43,530 bases of DNA from Verrucomicrobiota bacterium (GTDB lineage Bacteria; Verrucomicrobiota; Verrucomicrobiia; Opitutales; Opitutaceae): assembly GCA_025352985.1 (NCBI GenBank), contig JANXRL010000172.1, forward strand, positions 1 through 43,530, written 5' to 3'. This document shows, in pieces, positions 31,145 to 40,035 of the stretch. Made by a program: the position numbers and the translations under genes. Every line of letters starts with the position of its first letter. The stretch's first letter is position 1. The notes under the pieces are model-generated. The model searched no databases, was not told the origin of the DNA, and was given only the letters and a program-made list of their open reading frames with translations.

Positions 31145-32316
31145 GGGAGCTCGTTTTCGGGGAGTTCGTCGCATGGGGCAAAGAGGAGGCCGGCGGCGTG
31201 CGTCCATGTGGTGCGCCGCGCCCAGGTGCGTCCGGCGGCGCCGAAGCGGCGGCGGAGGGCGGGGTCGTCGATGAGTTTGCGGAAGGCCTCGGTGAGCGAG
31301 GCGGGATGGCGGGGGAGGACGAGGAAACCGGTTTCGCCGTCGAGGACGGCTTCGGGCACGCCGCCGACATGGTGGGCGACGACGGGCAGGCCATGGGCGG
31401 AGGCTTCGAGGTAAACTAGGCCGAAGCCCTCGACGCTGTGGCCGTGGTCGATACTGGTAAGGGCGAAGATGTCGGCCTGGGCGTAGATGCCGTCGAGGCG
31501 GTCGGAAGGCACGTCGCCGAGGAAGCGCACTGTGAGGCCGGGGTGCGCGGCGGCGGCGCGGAGGGTTGCCTCGTAGCTGGGTTGGCCGGTGGCGCCGGCT
31601 ATCCAGTATTCGACGCGGTCGCGGAGGGCGGGCGGGAGCGACTGGAGGGCTTCGAGGGTGAAGAGCTGGCCCTTGCGCGGGTGGAGGCGGCCGACGGTGA
31701 GGACAATGATTTTGTCGGTCGTGCGGGTGGTGGCGGGGACGGACCGGGTGGCGAAGTCGGCGCGGAGGGCGCCGGGGGTGAGGAAGGTTTTGGGCGCGGC
31801 CTCGGGGAAGCGGTCGCAGAGGAGTTTGCGGGTGTAGCGTGTGAGCGTGCTGATACGGAAGGCGTGGCGGATGAGGCGGCGGGTGAGCCAGCGGGTGACG
31901 GGATCGGCGTGAAAGCGTAGGATTTCGGAACCGTGAAACGTGAGCACGAGCCGGCGGGGGCGGAAGGTGCTCCACGGCATGAGCATCATCAGCGCGAGCA
32001 TGGGGCCGGGTTCGGAGAGGTAAACGGTCGCATGGCGCAGGCGGCGGCGTTCGCGGATCAGGTGGCGGGCGAGGGCCAGGCGGCAGGAGAAGTTGTGCGT
32101 GCCCTTGAGGAGAGGAAGGCGGCGGAGCGTGAAGGGCCAGGAGTCGTCGGCGAGGTCGGTCGCGCCTGGGGTGGTTTGCTGCGCCCAGACCTCGACGGTG
32201 TGACCGTGGGCGGCGCCGGCGCGGGCGATTTCCTCGGTGAACGTCGCGATGCCTCCGCGCCGCGGATGAAACTCGTGGGTAATCACAAAGACGGTGGTGG
32301 GCGCGGCGACACTCAT
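31141..32316 (-). CDS. GT4-type glycosyltransferase
   Basis: This is a 391-residue GT-B glycosyltransferase. The acceptor domain opens with VFVITHEFHPRRGGIATFTE. The donor domain has IIVLTVGRLHPRKGQLFTLE, YWIAGATGQPSYEATLRAAA, VRFLGDVPSDRLDGIYAQAD and the E-x7-E motif in SVEGFGLVYLEASAHGLPVV. It is a typical GT4 retaining enzyme using a nucleotide-sugar. Its stop codon overlaps the next gene by four bases, and it starts a minus-strand transcription unit with the second glycosyltransferase and the epimerase. It is divergent from the ACP-dehydratase gene. The 143 bases between (32317-32459) hold promoters, but no clear consensus. Confidence 0.9.
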   Translation of the reverse strand: MSVAAPTTVFVITHEFHPRRGGIATFTEEIARAGAAHGHTVEVWAQQTTPGATDLADDSWPFTLRRLPLLKGTHNFSCRLALARHLIRERRRLRHATVYLSEPGPMLALMMLMPWSTFRPRRLVLTFHGSEILRFHADPVTRWLTRRLIRHAFRISTLTRYTRKLLCDRFPEAAPKTFLTPGALRADFATRSVPATTRTTDKIIVLTVGRLHPRKGQLFTLEALQSLPPALRDRVEYWIAGATGQPSYEATLRAAAAHPGLTVRFLGDVPSDRLDGIYAQADIFALTSIDHGHSVEGFGLVYLEASAHGLPVVAHHVGGVPEAVLDGETGFLVLPRHPASLTEAFRKLIDDPALRRRFGAAGRTWARRTTWTHAAGLLFAPCDELPENELP

Positions 32317-32459
32317 GAATCGGAGGCGTTTAGGTCTGCATGGCGCTCGCCAAAAGCAAGCCTTGGCCTCTGATGGGCGCTCTTTTAGCGTTTTTGAAAG
32401 GGGTTGGGTTCACACAGCTTTTACTTTCTTTCCGGCTCAACCTCGCCAATAAAGTAGCT

Positions 32460-33365
32460 ATGTCCGAATCAGTTCATGCTCCGATTGCACCGGTCCAGTC
32501 AGCTGTGAAAAAAGCCGAATCGTTCTCCGTGGAGACCGAGGCCGCCATCCGCGAGAGCATGCGCCGTTGTCCGGCGAAGGCGGTGGAGGCGGCGATCGAG
32601 TTCCGAAAAACCGGCGACGTCCGGCACTTGCCGGTGGTTATTGAGGGAATTTTTGAGCGTTTCGTGGAGCCCGACCTGCGTGCGCGCCTAGCTGCGCCGG
32701 AAAGCGAAGACCTGCGGGTGATCGAGGATCTCGGGCTGGACTCTCTGACCATGATGGAAATCGTCATGCTTGTCGAAGAGATCACCGGGACGGAGATCGC
32801 GAACGAGGAGTTGCGCAAGTTGAGCACGATCGGAGACATCAAGACCTTCGTGGATTGCCGCGCACGCGGCCTCCCGCCGCCGGCATCGGCGACCGTTTAC
32901 GACAACGCGGCGCTGCTTGAGCGCATGCCGATCCAGCCCCCGTTTTTGTTTCTGGACGAAGCCCGCTTGAGCTCGGCCAAGGCCACGGCGAGCTACCGCA
33001 TCACGGGGCAGGAAGTTTTTTTGCAGGGACATTTCAAGGGCAACCCTGTGATGCCCGCTTCGCTCATGCTGGAGGCGCTCGGCCAGCTCGGTGTGTGGTA
33101 TCTGCTCGCCGGCCTGCCGGTGGAGGCGGGCAAGGCGGTGGGCCCGGCCACGATCTTCTTCGCCTCGACCGATGGCGTGCGCTGCCACCGCGTGTGCAAG
33201 CCCGGCGACGTGCTCACGCTCCAGCTCAAACCCAAGCGCGTGAAGGCGCCGCTCGCGGTGTTTGAAGGCAGCATCCGTGTAGGGCAGGACAAGGCCGTGA
33301 CCGCAGAGGAGATCATCTTGACCTTCGGCTTGGTGGACGCCGCGACGCCTGCGCCCCAGTCCTGA
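32460..33365 (+). CDS. Acyl carrier protein fused to a FabZ/FabA-like hotdog dehydratase
   Basis: This 301-residue protein joins two functions. Residues about 25-135 are an acyl-carrier domain with the phosphopantetheine serine Ser95 in LGLDSLTMMEIVMLVEE. Residues about 150-295 are a hotdog fold of the FabZ class, with PFLFLDEARL, catalytic His191 in FLQGHFKGNPVMP and Glu205 in SLMLEALGQLG. It would hold a growing acyl chain and dehydrate the 3-hydroxyacyl intermediate. The ATG at 32460 is chosen because upstream in-frame codons look non-coding. Its TGA overlaps the ketoacyl synthase ATG (TGATG), so the two act together. The fusion is unusual for housekeeping fatty acid synthesis. Confidence 0.88.
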   Translation: MSESVHAPIAPVQSAVKKAESFSVETEAAIRESMRRCPAKAVEAAIEFRKTGDVRHLPVVIEGIFERFVEPDLRARLAAPESEDLRVIEDLGLDSLTMMEIVMLVEEITGTEIANEELRKLSTIGDIKTFVDCRARGLPPPASATVYDNAALLERMPIQPPFLFLDEARLSSAKATASYRITGQEVFLQGHFKGNPVMPASLMLEALGQLGVWYLLAGLPVEAGKAVGPATIFFASTDGVRCHRVCKPGDVLTLQLKPKRVKAPLAVFEGSIRVGQDKAVTAEEIILTFGLVDAATPAPQS

Positions 33366-34627
33366 TGCCCCGCGTTTTTATCACCGGCGTCGGTTTCATC
33401 ACCAGCATCGGCAATGATGCGGGCTCGGTGGAGACGAATCTGCGCGAACTCCGCCACGGATTGGCGACCTACGCGCCGTTTGCCGCCGATAACATTCCCG
33501 TAAAGGTCATCGCGCCCGTGCGCAGTTTTGAGACAGACGCGCCCGACCAGGAAGACTGGATCATCCCCGCGCCCTACAAGTTGAAACGCGAGTTGCTCCG
33601 CGGGATGGGGCCCAACGTCCTTTACGCCACCTGCGCGCTCGAGCAGGCCATCGCAGACGCGAAACTTTCCCCGGCCGATGTGTCCAACGACGACACGGGG
33701 TTTTACGCCGCCTCCGCCGGTTCCCCCGGGACGCTCACGCGGAGCATTAACCGTATGCACCAAGTAGGCGCGATGCGCTGCCCGCCGCTCAGCGTGGTCG
33801 CAAGCATCGCGGGCAGCGTGCAGTTCAACCTCGTCGCCCACCTGAAGATCAAGGGCGCCTCGGGCGGTTTTGTCTCGGCGTGCGCCTCCTCGTCGCACGC
33901 GCTCGGCTTCGCCTTCGACGAGATCGCCCTCGGCCGGCAGAAACGGATGCTCGTGGTTGGCGCGGAGGACGGAAACATCGACGCCATCCTCCCGTTTGCG
34001 GCGATGCGCGCCCTCTCGCCCAATCCCGATCCCGCGACCGCCTCGCGCCCCTTCGACAGAAAACGCGACGGCTTCGTAGGCACCGGCGGCGGCGTGGGCC
34101 TCGTGCTGGAAAGTGAGGATGAGGTCTTGCGGCGCGGCGTGACGCCCTACGCCGAGTTGCTCGGTTGGGGGCAGGCGTCCGACGGGCACAACGTCGCCAT
34201 CTCGCATCCCGAGGGCCTCGGTCTCGCCGCCGCGATGCGCCGCGCGTTGAAATCCGCCGGTGTGACCGCGGCCGACCTCGGCTACGTCAACGCCCACGCG
34301 ACATCGACTCCCATCGGCGACGTCTCCGAATGCAAGGCCCTGCGCGCCGTCCTCGGCGAACACGCTTCGCGCGTGGCGGTGAGCAGCACGAAGGCGTTGA
34401 CCGGCCACGGCCTGTCGCTCGCCGGCGCGATGGAGACGGCGTTCTGCGCGCTGGCCATTCGCCAGGGATTCATACCCGGCTCCGCGCACATCACCGAGCT
34501 CGATCCCGCGTGCGAAGGGCTCAATATCATTCGCGCCACGCAGGCCGCGTCGCCCGGCGTCGTGTTGAACAACAGCAGCGGCTTCGGCGGGGCCAACGTC
34601 TGCCTCGTGCTCTGCCCCGCAGGCTGA
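33365..34627 (+). CDS. Beta-ketoacyl-ACP synthase (KAS II-like)
   Basis: This 420-residue condensing enzyme has the Cys-His-His triad: Cys173 in SACASSSHA, His311 in NAHATSTPIGD and His348 in STKALTGHGLSLAGAME, with Lys343. The glycine-rich end NNSSGFGGANVCLVL is intact. It should condense malonyl-ACP with an acyl primer on the adjacent carrier domain. It overlaps the ACP-dehydratase gene by one base and is followed after nine bases by a glycosyltransferase, so the pathway probably makes an acyl chain for a glycolipid. There is no ketoreductase, acyltransferase or thioesterase beside it, so it must borrow from primary metabolism. Confidence 0.92.
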   Translation: MPRVFITGVGFITSIGNDAGSVETNLRELRHGLATYAPFAADNIPVKVIAPVRSFETDAPDQEDWIIPAPYKLKRELLRGMGPNVLYATCALEQAIADAKLSPADVSNDDTGFYAASAGSPGTLTRSINRMHQVGAMRCPPLSVVASIAGSVQFNLVAHLKIKGASGGFVSACASSSHALGFAFDEIALGRQKRMLVVGAEDGNIDAILPFAAMRALSPNPDPATASRPFDRKRDGFVGTGGGVGLVLESEDEVLRRGVTPYAELLGWGQASDGHNVAISHPEGLGLAAAMRRALKSAGVTAADLGYVNAHATSTPIGDVSECKALRAVLGEHASRVAVSSTKALTGHGLSLAGAMETAFCALAIRQGFIPGSAHITELDPACEGLNIIRATQAASPGVVLNNSSGFGGANVCLVLCPAG

Positions 34628-34636
34628 TTGCGGCCG

Positions 34637-35839
34637 ATGAGACCGGTCATCGCCTATCTTTTCACGACGTTCCCGAATCCCACGGAACTGTTCATGCAGC
34701 GCGAGATCACGAGCCTGCGCGCGCGGGGCGCGAACCTGCGCATCTACTCGCTCTGGGGCGGCGGCGGCGAATTCGAGGGCGTGCCGGTGACGACCTTTCC
34801 CAAGTGGAAACTCGTCTCGATCCTCTGGCTCGCGCCGATGCACGCGTGTCGCTGGCCGACGACTTTTTGGAAAGTGTTCGCGGGCCTGTTCACCCGTCGG
34901 CCGCCATCGTGGCTCAACCTGATGGAGAACCTGCTCGGGGCGGCGTTCGCGACGGTTTACGCGGAGCACTTCCGTAGCGAGCGGCCGTCGCTTTTTCACG
35001 CGGCCTGGGGAGGCGCGCCCGCGACGGCGGCGTGGCTGTTCTGGCGTTTTGAGGACCGGCCCTACGGCATGGGATGCCACGCCTACGATGTCTATCAGGA
35101 CGGGGGCGACTGGTGGCTCGATAAAAAAACCGAGGGCGCGCGTTTCGTCCACACCTCGACCGCGATGGTGAGAAAGACGCTGATCGCACGCGGAGGAACT
35201 CCCGGAAAAATCCACGCTATCCTGAGCGGCCTCGCGGAATTCCCCGTGTGCAAACCGCTGCGCACGCCGCGTCCCGTGCTGCGTCTCCTGTGTGTGGCGC
35301 GGTTGGTGCCGAAGAAGGGCGTCCGCCTCCAACTGCGCATCTATTCAGCGCTAAAGGCCGCCGGTGTTCCCTTCGAGGCGCGCATCGCCGGCGACGGACC
35401 GCTGCGCGGCGAAGTGGAAAAACTCGCGCGCGAACTCGGCGTGGAAAACGAAGTCGCGTTCCTCGGCCACCGCCCGCCGGGGGAAATCGCGGGCCAGCTC
35501 ACGTGGGCCGACGCAATGCTCCACACCGGCGTGATCGCTGCCGACGGCGACCGTGACGGCCTCCCCAACGTGATCCCCGAGGCGATGGCGGCGGGCGTCA
35601 TTGTGTTCACCTCGCCGACCGCCGCGACGACCGAGGCGATCACCGACGGCGTGACCGGGCGCGTGATCCCGCCCGAGGAGCCGTCGCGCTGGGTGGACGC
35701 GCTCGTGGCGCTGCGCGACGACGACCGGCTCGCCGGGCGGCTGCGGCAGGGCGCGCGAAACTGGGCGGAGGAAAACTTCGACGCGCACAAAAACACCGCG
35801 CGACTGGCCGCGCTTTTTAAGCAGGCGATCACGCCATGA
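34637..35839 (+). CDS. GT4-type glycosyltransferase
   Basis: This is a 400-residue GT-B glycosyltransferase. The N-terminal part starts VIAYLFTTFPNPTELFMQRE, characteristic of exopolysaccharide or colanic-acid type GT4 enzymes. The donor domain has LLCVARLVPKKGVRLQLRIY, ARIAGDGPLRGEVEKLAREL, VAFLGHRPPGEIAGQL and the E-x7-E region DGLPNVIPEAMAAGVIVF. The ATG at 34637 is used rather than a TTG nine bases upstream. The stop overlaps the next gene by four bases (ATGA). It probably belongs to one transcript with the ACP-dehydratase and ketosynthase genes. Confidence 0.9.
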   Translation: MRPVIAYLFTTFPNPTELFMQREITSLRARGANLRIYSLWGGGGEFEGVPVTTFPKWKLVSILWLAPMHACRWPTTFWKVFAGLFTRRPPSWLNLMENLLGAAFATVYAEHFRSERPSLFHAAWGGAPATAAWLFWRFEDRPYGMGCHAYDVYQDGGDWWLDKKTEGARFVHTSTAMVRKTLIARGGTPGKIHAILSGLAEFPVCKPLRTPRPVLRLLCVARLVPKKGVRLQLRIYSALKAAGVPFEARIAGDGPLRGEVEKLARELGVENEVAFLGHRPPGEIAGQLTWADAMLHTGVIAADGDRDGLPNVIPEAMAAGVIVFTSPTAATTEAITDGVTGRVIPPEEPSRWVDALVALRDDDRLAGRLRQGARNWAEENFDAHKNTARLAALFKQAITP

Positions 35840-36885
35840 TTTATTTTGACACGACCAACACCCGCCGGGCCCGCCACCAGTCCGGGCTCGTGCGCGTGTC
35901 GCGGCGGCTTCTCTGCGCGCTGGGCGGCGCGGCGCGGCCCGTCTTTTGGAAAAACGGGCGCTGGCAGGCCGGTGACAACGGGGAGTTCACGGGGTTCGTG
36001 GTGGCGGACTGGTTACTGACCGCCGAATTATTTTCGGAGGAGGAGAGACCGGGGATAGGCGATTTCTTCGTAAAAAAAACGGTGCGCACGGCGGCGATTT
36101 TTCACGATGCGATTCCACTGCGGCTGCCGGACGTGACGTGGCCGAAAAGCGTGGCGCGGCAGGTGCCCTACATGGAATTGCTCGCGCGCTGCGACCGCGT
36201 GCTGGCGGTCTCGGCGGCGAGTCGCGAGGAGCTGGCGGGCTTTTGGCGCTGGCAGGGGCGGAGCCGCTTGCCGGACGTGACGGCGATCACACTCGGGGCG
36301 GATTTCGATGGTGCGGCGCGATCCTCTGCCGGAAGCGGAGAGGGAGGGTTGTTGTGCGTGGGCATTTTGGAGCCGCGTAAGAACCAGTTGTTTTTACTAA
36401 AAGTCTGCGCGGAGCTGTGGCGGACAGGGGCGGATTTCGATCTGCATGTGGTCGGCAGAGTGAATCCGCATTTCGGCAAGCCGATCGAGCGTGAGTTGCG
36501 GCGGATGAAGCGTGACTTTCCGCGTCTGCATTACCACGCGGCGATCGGGGACGAGGCGCTGGCCGGGCTTTATACGGGGGCGAAGGCGACGGTATTCCCG
36601 ACGATCGCGGAGGGCTGTGGGCTGCCGTTACTGGAGTCACTGTGGCGGGGCGTGCCCTGCGTGGCGAGCGACCTGCCGAGCCTGCGTGAGAACGCGGTAG
36701 GCGGCGGTTGCGTGCTGCCGCCCGTGAACGACCACGCGGCTTGGGTGGCCGCGCTCGGGCGCGTGCTCGCGGACGATGAGCGGAAAATGCTCGCGGCCGA
36801 GGTGGCGAGCCGTCCGCTGCCGTGCTGGAGCGATACGGCGGCGGAAGTCGTGGCGGCGCTCAGCGCGAACGGTGCGGGAGGGTAG
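35836..36885 (+). CDS. GT4-type glycosyltransferase
   Basis: This is a 349-residue glycosyltransferase, a mannosyltransferase-like GT4 enzyme. It has AIFHDAIPLRLPDVTWP, LCVGILEPRKNQLFLLKVCA, LHVVGRVNPHFGKPIE, the donor motif TIAEGCGLPLLESLWRGVPC and GGGCVLPPVNDH. The N-terminal start MIYFDTTNTRRARHQSGLVR is short but matches its convergent neighbour (36860-38065), which appears to be a paralogue. It ends the plus-strand unit, and its last 26 bases overlap that neighbour's 3' end tail to tail. There is no room for a terminator between them. Confidence 0.88.
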   Translation: MIYFDTTNTRRARHQSGLVRVSRRLLCALGGAARPVFWKNGRWQAGDNGEFTGFVVADWLLTAELFSEEERPGIGDFFVKKTVRTAAIFHDAIPLRLPDVTWPKSVARQVPYMELLARCDRVLAVSAASREELAGFWRWQGRSRLPDVTAITLGADFDGAARSSAGSGEGGLLCVGILEPRKNQLFLLKVCAELWRTGADFDLHVVGRVNPHFGKPIERELRRMKRDFPRLHYHAAIGDEALAGLYTGAKATVFPTIAEGCGLPLLESLWRGVPCVASDLPSLRENAVGGGCVLPPVNDHAAWVAALGRVLADDERKMLAAEVASRPLPCWSDTAAEVVAALSANGAGG

Positions 36886-38065
36886 CCATCCAGCCGAGGA
36901 GGTCGTCGGCGTAGTTTTTCCAAGTGCGAAAACGCCGGGCGCGCGCCTCGGCCTGCAGGCGTTGCAAGGTCGCCGACGTGGTAAGCAGTTCGCGGATGGC
37001 GTCGGCGAGAGTCGGGGCCGTGACGTCGGGCAGCGCGAGGCAGCCGCCGTCGCGCGTGGATTCTCCGAGGGCGCCGCGGCCGAGGCAGACACAGGGTTTG
37101 CCTCGCGCGAGGCTTTCGAGGACGGGCAGGCCAAAGCCTTCCATGAGCGAAGGGTAAACGGTAAACGTGCAGGTGGCGTAGGCGTTGTTGAGAAAGGTGT
37201 CATCGACGGCGCCGTGGTAAAAGAGCGGGCGGCCGGCGGCCTGGAGGCGTTGCAGTTGATCGAAGGCGGCGCGGCCGGTTTGGGATTGGACGAGGCCGAT
37301 CAGGTGCAGCTCGAAGCGGAGGTCTTGCGACCAGAGGGTTTCGCAGGCGGCGAGGAGGGCGGGGTGGTTTTTGCGGCCTTCGAGCGAGCCGACCGAGAGT
37401 ATGCGATAGCGGGGGGAGGCGGCGGGTGCTTCGACCGGGGGCGGTGGATCGATGCCGAGCGGCATGGCGACGACGGGGGGATGATCCGCCCAGCCGGCCC
37501 AGCGCCAATAATCGAGCAGGCTTTGGCGGGACTCCTCCGAGTCGGCGGCGATGCCGTCGAACTGAAGAAGGCTTTGAAGATACGACGGGAAGCGCGCGGT
37601 GGTGGTGGGCGGGCTTAACGCCGGAAGTTTTAAGGGAATGGCGTCGTGAAAAATGGCGACGCGCGGTCCTTGCAAGCGGGCGAGCAGCGCAGGCAGGGCT
37701 CGGGCGACATCCGGGCTGAAAAGCTCGGGCACGATCAGGCCCGAGTCATGGGCGAAGGCGGGCGCGGGTTTGGCGAGCAGGCGGCGAATGCGGCCGCGCC
37801 AGCGGGCGGCTTGTGGCCAGAAGGGCTTCCGTTTGGTGGATGTGCCCGCGTCAGAAAGGGCGTGCTCTTCCCAAGGCTCCAAGGACCGCCATGTCCGTTG
37901 AAAAGGATCGTAGGTGAGCGTCTGCAACGCGGGCTCTCGGGAGGCCAGTTCGGCTTGCAGCGAGCGGCATACACGCTGGATGCCGGTGCGTGCACCCGTG
38001 TGGGCGGTGTGGGAGAGATCGATGGAGAGTTTCAACGGTTTCGATCCGCCCGTTCCCATGGCCAT
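36860..38065 (-). CDS. GT4-type glycosyltransferase, convergent paralogue
   Basis: This is a 401-residue glycosyltransferase on the opposite strand. It shares an architecture with the previous gene: IDLSHTAHTGARTGIQRVCR at the N-terminus, AIFHDAIPLKLPALSP, ILSVGSLEGRKNHPALLAAC, LHLIGLVQSQTGRAAFDQLQ, SLMEGFGLPVLESLARGKPC and DGGCLALPDVTAPTLADAI. Two ATGs six bases apart (38065 and 38059) are equally possible starts. An insert of about 60 residues (about 45-105) is absent from the paralogue. Its start lies 41 bases from the VWA gene's stop, so it may be cotranscribed with the ExbBD-type operon upstream of it. Confidence 0.88.
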   Translation of the reverse strand: MAMGTGGSKPLKLSIDLSHTAHTGARTGIQRVCRSLQAELASREPALQTLTYDPFQRTWRSLEPWEEHALSDAGTSTKRKPFWPQAARWRGRIRRLLAKPAPAFAHDSGLIVPELFSPDVARALPALLARLQGPRVAIFHDAIPLKLPALSPPTTTARFPSYLQSLLQFDGIAADSEESRQSLLDYWRWAGWADHPPVVAMPLGIDPPPPVEAPAASPRYRILSVGSLEGRKNHPALLAACETLWSQDLRFELHLIGLVQSQTGRAAFDQLQRLQAAGRPLFYHGAVDDTFLNNAYATCTFTVYPSLMEGFGLPVLESLARGKPCVCLGRGALGESTRDGGCLALPDVTAPTLADAIRELLTTSATLQRLQAEARARRFRTWKNYADDLLGWMATLPHRSR

Positions 38066-38106
38066 CCGCCCCAGGGCCGTCTCTGCGCACTTTGCGCCCA
38101 GGGGGT

Positions 38107-39576
38107 TTATTTGGCGGCGGCTTTGTCTGCGGCTTCTTGGATTTGCTTCAGTCGCTCGGTGGTGAGGATCTCGAATTTGCCGTTATAGCGGCGGGCGGTC
38201 TTGGTGAAATTCTCGCTTGCGGCGCCCGGTTTGAACTCGGGGCCCACGAAATAAAAGATGTTGAGCGAGGCCGTCTGGCGAAGGAAGGCGCTTTGGAGTC
38301 GGGAGATGTATTTCTGGGCGTCTTCCCAACTGGCGCCGGAGAGCTTGTTCGGTAGAGACCAATGCCACCAGATGGGTTTGCCGTCGGCAAAACTCCAGCC
38401 GGTCGTATCAAGTTTGAATTCAGGATATCCGGCTTTGCGGACCGCCGCTTGGAAATCGGCATCACTCAGACGGCGTTTATCCGCGATGATGAACGGATCC
38501 TTGCCCTTGGATTCCTGTTTTTTGTTGATCGCGTTGAGATCGGCGGCGGTCTTGGCGAAGGCGTCGTTGCGGGCTTTCATTACGGTGTCGGGGTCGAGTT
38601 TGGCCTTCTTGAATTCAACCAACATTTCCTTGTCGGCTTTTTCCGCCGCCAGCTGGCGCTTGGTCCATTCGGCGTCCGAGATTTCGAGTTGGCCGGTTCC
38701 GGCTGAACCGGTGATCAGAAAGATAACCTCGGGCTTGAGCTGAAGGGCGGCGTGGACGGGAGTGACCCACCAGCCGGGACGATAGTCGGGGTCGATGCCG
38801 ACGTTGGGCGGCACCACTTTGCGCCAGGGGATCGAGCCTTTGGCGGAGCTGACGCCGAGACTGTTCATGTTTGAGTTGACGGTTTTCATCCACTCGAAAA
38901 AGCGGGTTTTATTTTCCACGCTGCCGGGGGTGAGTTCTTCGGTGAACAACCGGATATTGTTGCGCTCGAAGAGGACCACGTCGAATTCCGTGGCGGGGGA
39001 AAGGGTGCTGATCAGGCGCATGATCTGCTCGCGGATGATATTGAAGGCTTGGAAGCCGCCCTTTTTGATATCCATGAGGTCGAGGCTCACATCGACGGCA
39101 AACACGACCTTGGAGACGCGCTGGTTGGTCACGCCAAGGAAGCTCATGGACATGAAGCCCGCGCCGGTGCCGCCGCCGCCGCCGAGGCCGGTGTTGTAGC
39201 CGGAGCCCGCGCCGACGGTGCCCATGCCGGCGCCGAAGCCCATGCCGTTGAGCGAGCTGGCCCCGACCTTGGGGAGTTCGGGCATTTCTGGCAACTGGAG
39301 GGCGTCGGTCGCGGTGGAGACGATGCGCTGGGCGGAGACAGGGGAGGAGGTCGATCCGCCGCTCTTGCGTGCGACTTGGAGGCGGTGCTCAACCTGTTTC
39401 TTAAACGAGGTGTCTGCGGGCGGGGCTTCCTCGAAGGTTTTCTTTTTGCCGATGATCGTCTCGGTGACCAGGTAGCCGGCGATGCCCACGACGACGGCGT
39501 GAATAATCACCGTCACCATGATGGGGACGCTGCTGGTCAGGCGGCGGTAGAGGCTGAGTTTTGGGGCTTCAGACAT
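38107..39576 (-). CDS. TonB-like membrane anchor joined to a VWA-like domain
   Basis: This 489-residue protein has a short cytoplasmic N-terminus, one transmembrane helix (about 18-38) containing VIIHAVVVGIAGYLV with His26, then a charged/Pro segment, a Gly-rich linker (112-140) and a von Willebrand A-like domain (about 150-330). The MIDAS-type motif is DVSLD (162-166), with the second serine replaced. The remaining ~160 residues are mixed and Lys-rich. The anchor resembles TonB, whose helix also has a conserved histidine that contacts ExbB/ExbD. As the gene lies six bases after exbD in a tolQ/exbBD-type operon, it may be the periplasmic output arm of this motor. The function is not established. 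Confidence 0.8.
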   Translation of the reverse strand: MSEAPKLSLYRRLTSSVPIMVTVIIHAVVVGIAGYLVTETIIGKKKTFEEAPPADTSFKKQVEHRLQVARKSGGSTSSPVSAQRIVSTATDALQLPEMPELPKVGASSLNGMGFGAGMGTVGAGSGYNTGLGGGGGTGAGFMSMSFLGVTNQRVSKVVFAVDVSLDLMDIKKGGFQAFNIIREQIMRLISTLSPATEFDVVLFERNNIRLFTEELTPGSVENKTRFFEWMKTVNSNMNSLGVSSAKGSIPWRKVVPPNVGIDPDYRPGWWVTPVHAALQLKPEVIFLITGSAGTGQLEISDAEWTKRQLAAEKADKEMLVEFKKAKLDPDTVMKARNDAFAKTAADLNAINKKQESKGKDPFIIADKRRLSDADFQAAVRKAGYPEFKLDTTGWSFADGKPIWWHWSLPNKLSGASWEDAQKYISRLQSAFLRQTASLNIFYFVGPEFKPGAASENFTKTARRYNGKFEILTTERLKQIQEAADKAAAK

Positions 39577-39581
39577 GGTCC

Positions 39582-40025
39582 TTAGAGCTCGGTGTCGGAC
39601 GTGAAGGTGACGTTGGTGATTCCGGCCACGGCGAGGGCATCGAGCACGTCGATGGTGTGGTAATAGGGGGAATCGGGGTGGCTGATGAGGGTGATGACAA
39701 CCTTGGTCTTGGCGGCGTCGCTCGAGTCCTTTAGGCGGATGAGGGTGGCCTTGAGCTTGGGGAGTTCGCGGCTGTCGGGGGCGTCGTAGTTCTCGTCGTT
39801 GAGGGTGATTTCGCCGTCCTCGTTGATCTGGAGGATCTGTTCGTCAACAAACTCGGCGGACTTGGATGCTTCGGCGACGCCGGGGAGCTTGGTCTGGAGG
39901 ATCTGCTCGACCTTGATCTGCGCGGCGAGGGCCATGAAGAAAATCAGGATCACGAAGACCACGTCGATCATCGGCGCGATCTGGAAGCCGACGTCGGCGT
40001 TCTGATTTTTTACAGGGATGCGCAT
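39582..40025 (-). CDS. ExbD/TolR-family protein (second)
   Basis: This 147-residue single-pass protein couples the proton motive force to envelope work with an ExbB/TolQ partner. The N-terminal helix FQIAPMIDVVFVILIFFMAL has the essential membrane aspartate, Asp21. The periplasmic part has the usual beta-rich C-terminal domain (KVVITLISHPDSPYYHTIDV and GITNVTFTSD). It starts ten bases after the first exbD. The two ExbDs are clearly different in their periplasmic domains and so are likely non-redundant partners in one complex. Confidence 0.92.
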   Translation of the reverse strand: MRIPVKNQNADVGFQIAPMIDVVFVILIFFMALAAQIKVEQILQTKLPGVAEASKSAEFVDEQILQINEDGEITLNDENYDAPDSRELPKLKATLIRLKDSSDAAKTKVVITLISHPDSPYYHTIDVLDALAVAGITNVTFTSDTEL

Positions 40026-40035
40026 GGTCGGCGGG

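Noticed and set aside
31145-31975. N-terminal extension of the 30011-31144 glycosyltransferase frame
   Set aside because: The extra 277 codons are Pro/Arg-rich shadow of the upstream glycosyltransferase; the real start overlaps that gene's stop.
32395-32440. RAYT-end-like sequence GAAAGGGGTTGGGTT upstream of the ACP-dehydratase gene
   Set aside because: The match to the RAYT ends is short and interrupted and there is no partner end nearby.
32993-35332. A 779-codon open frame antisense to the ketosynthase and glycosyltransferase
   Set aside because: Arg/His/Ala-rich shadow frame over three well-supported plus-strand genes.
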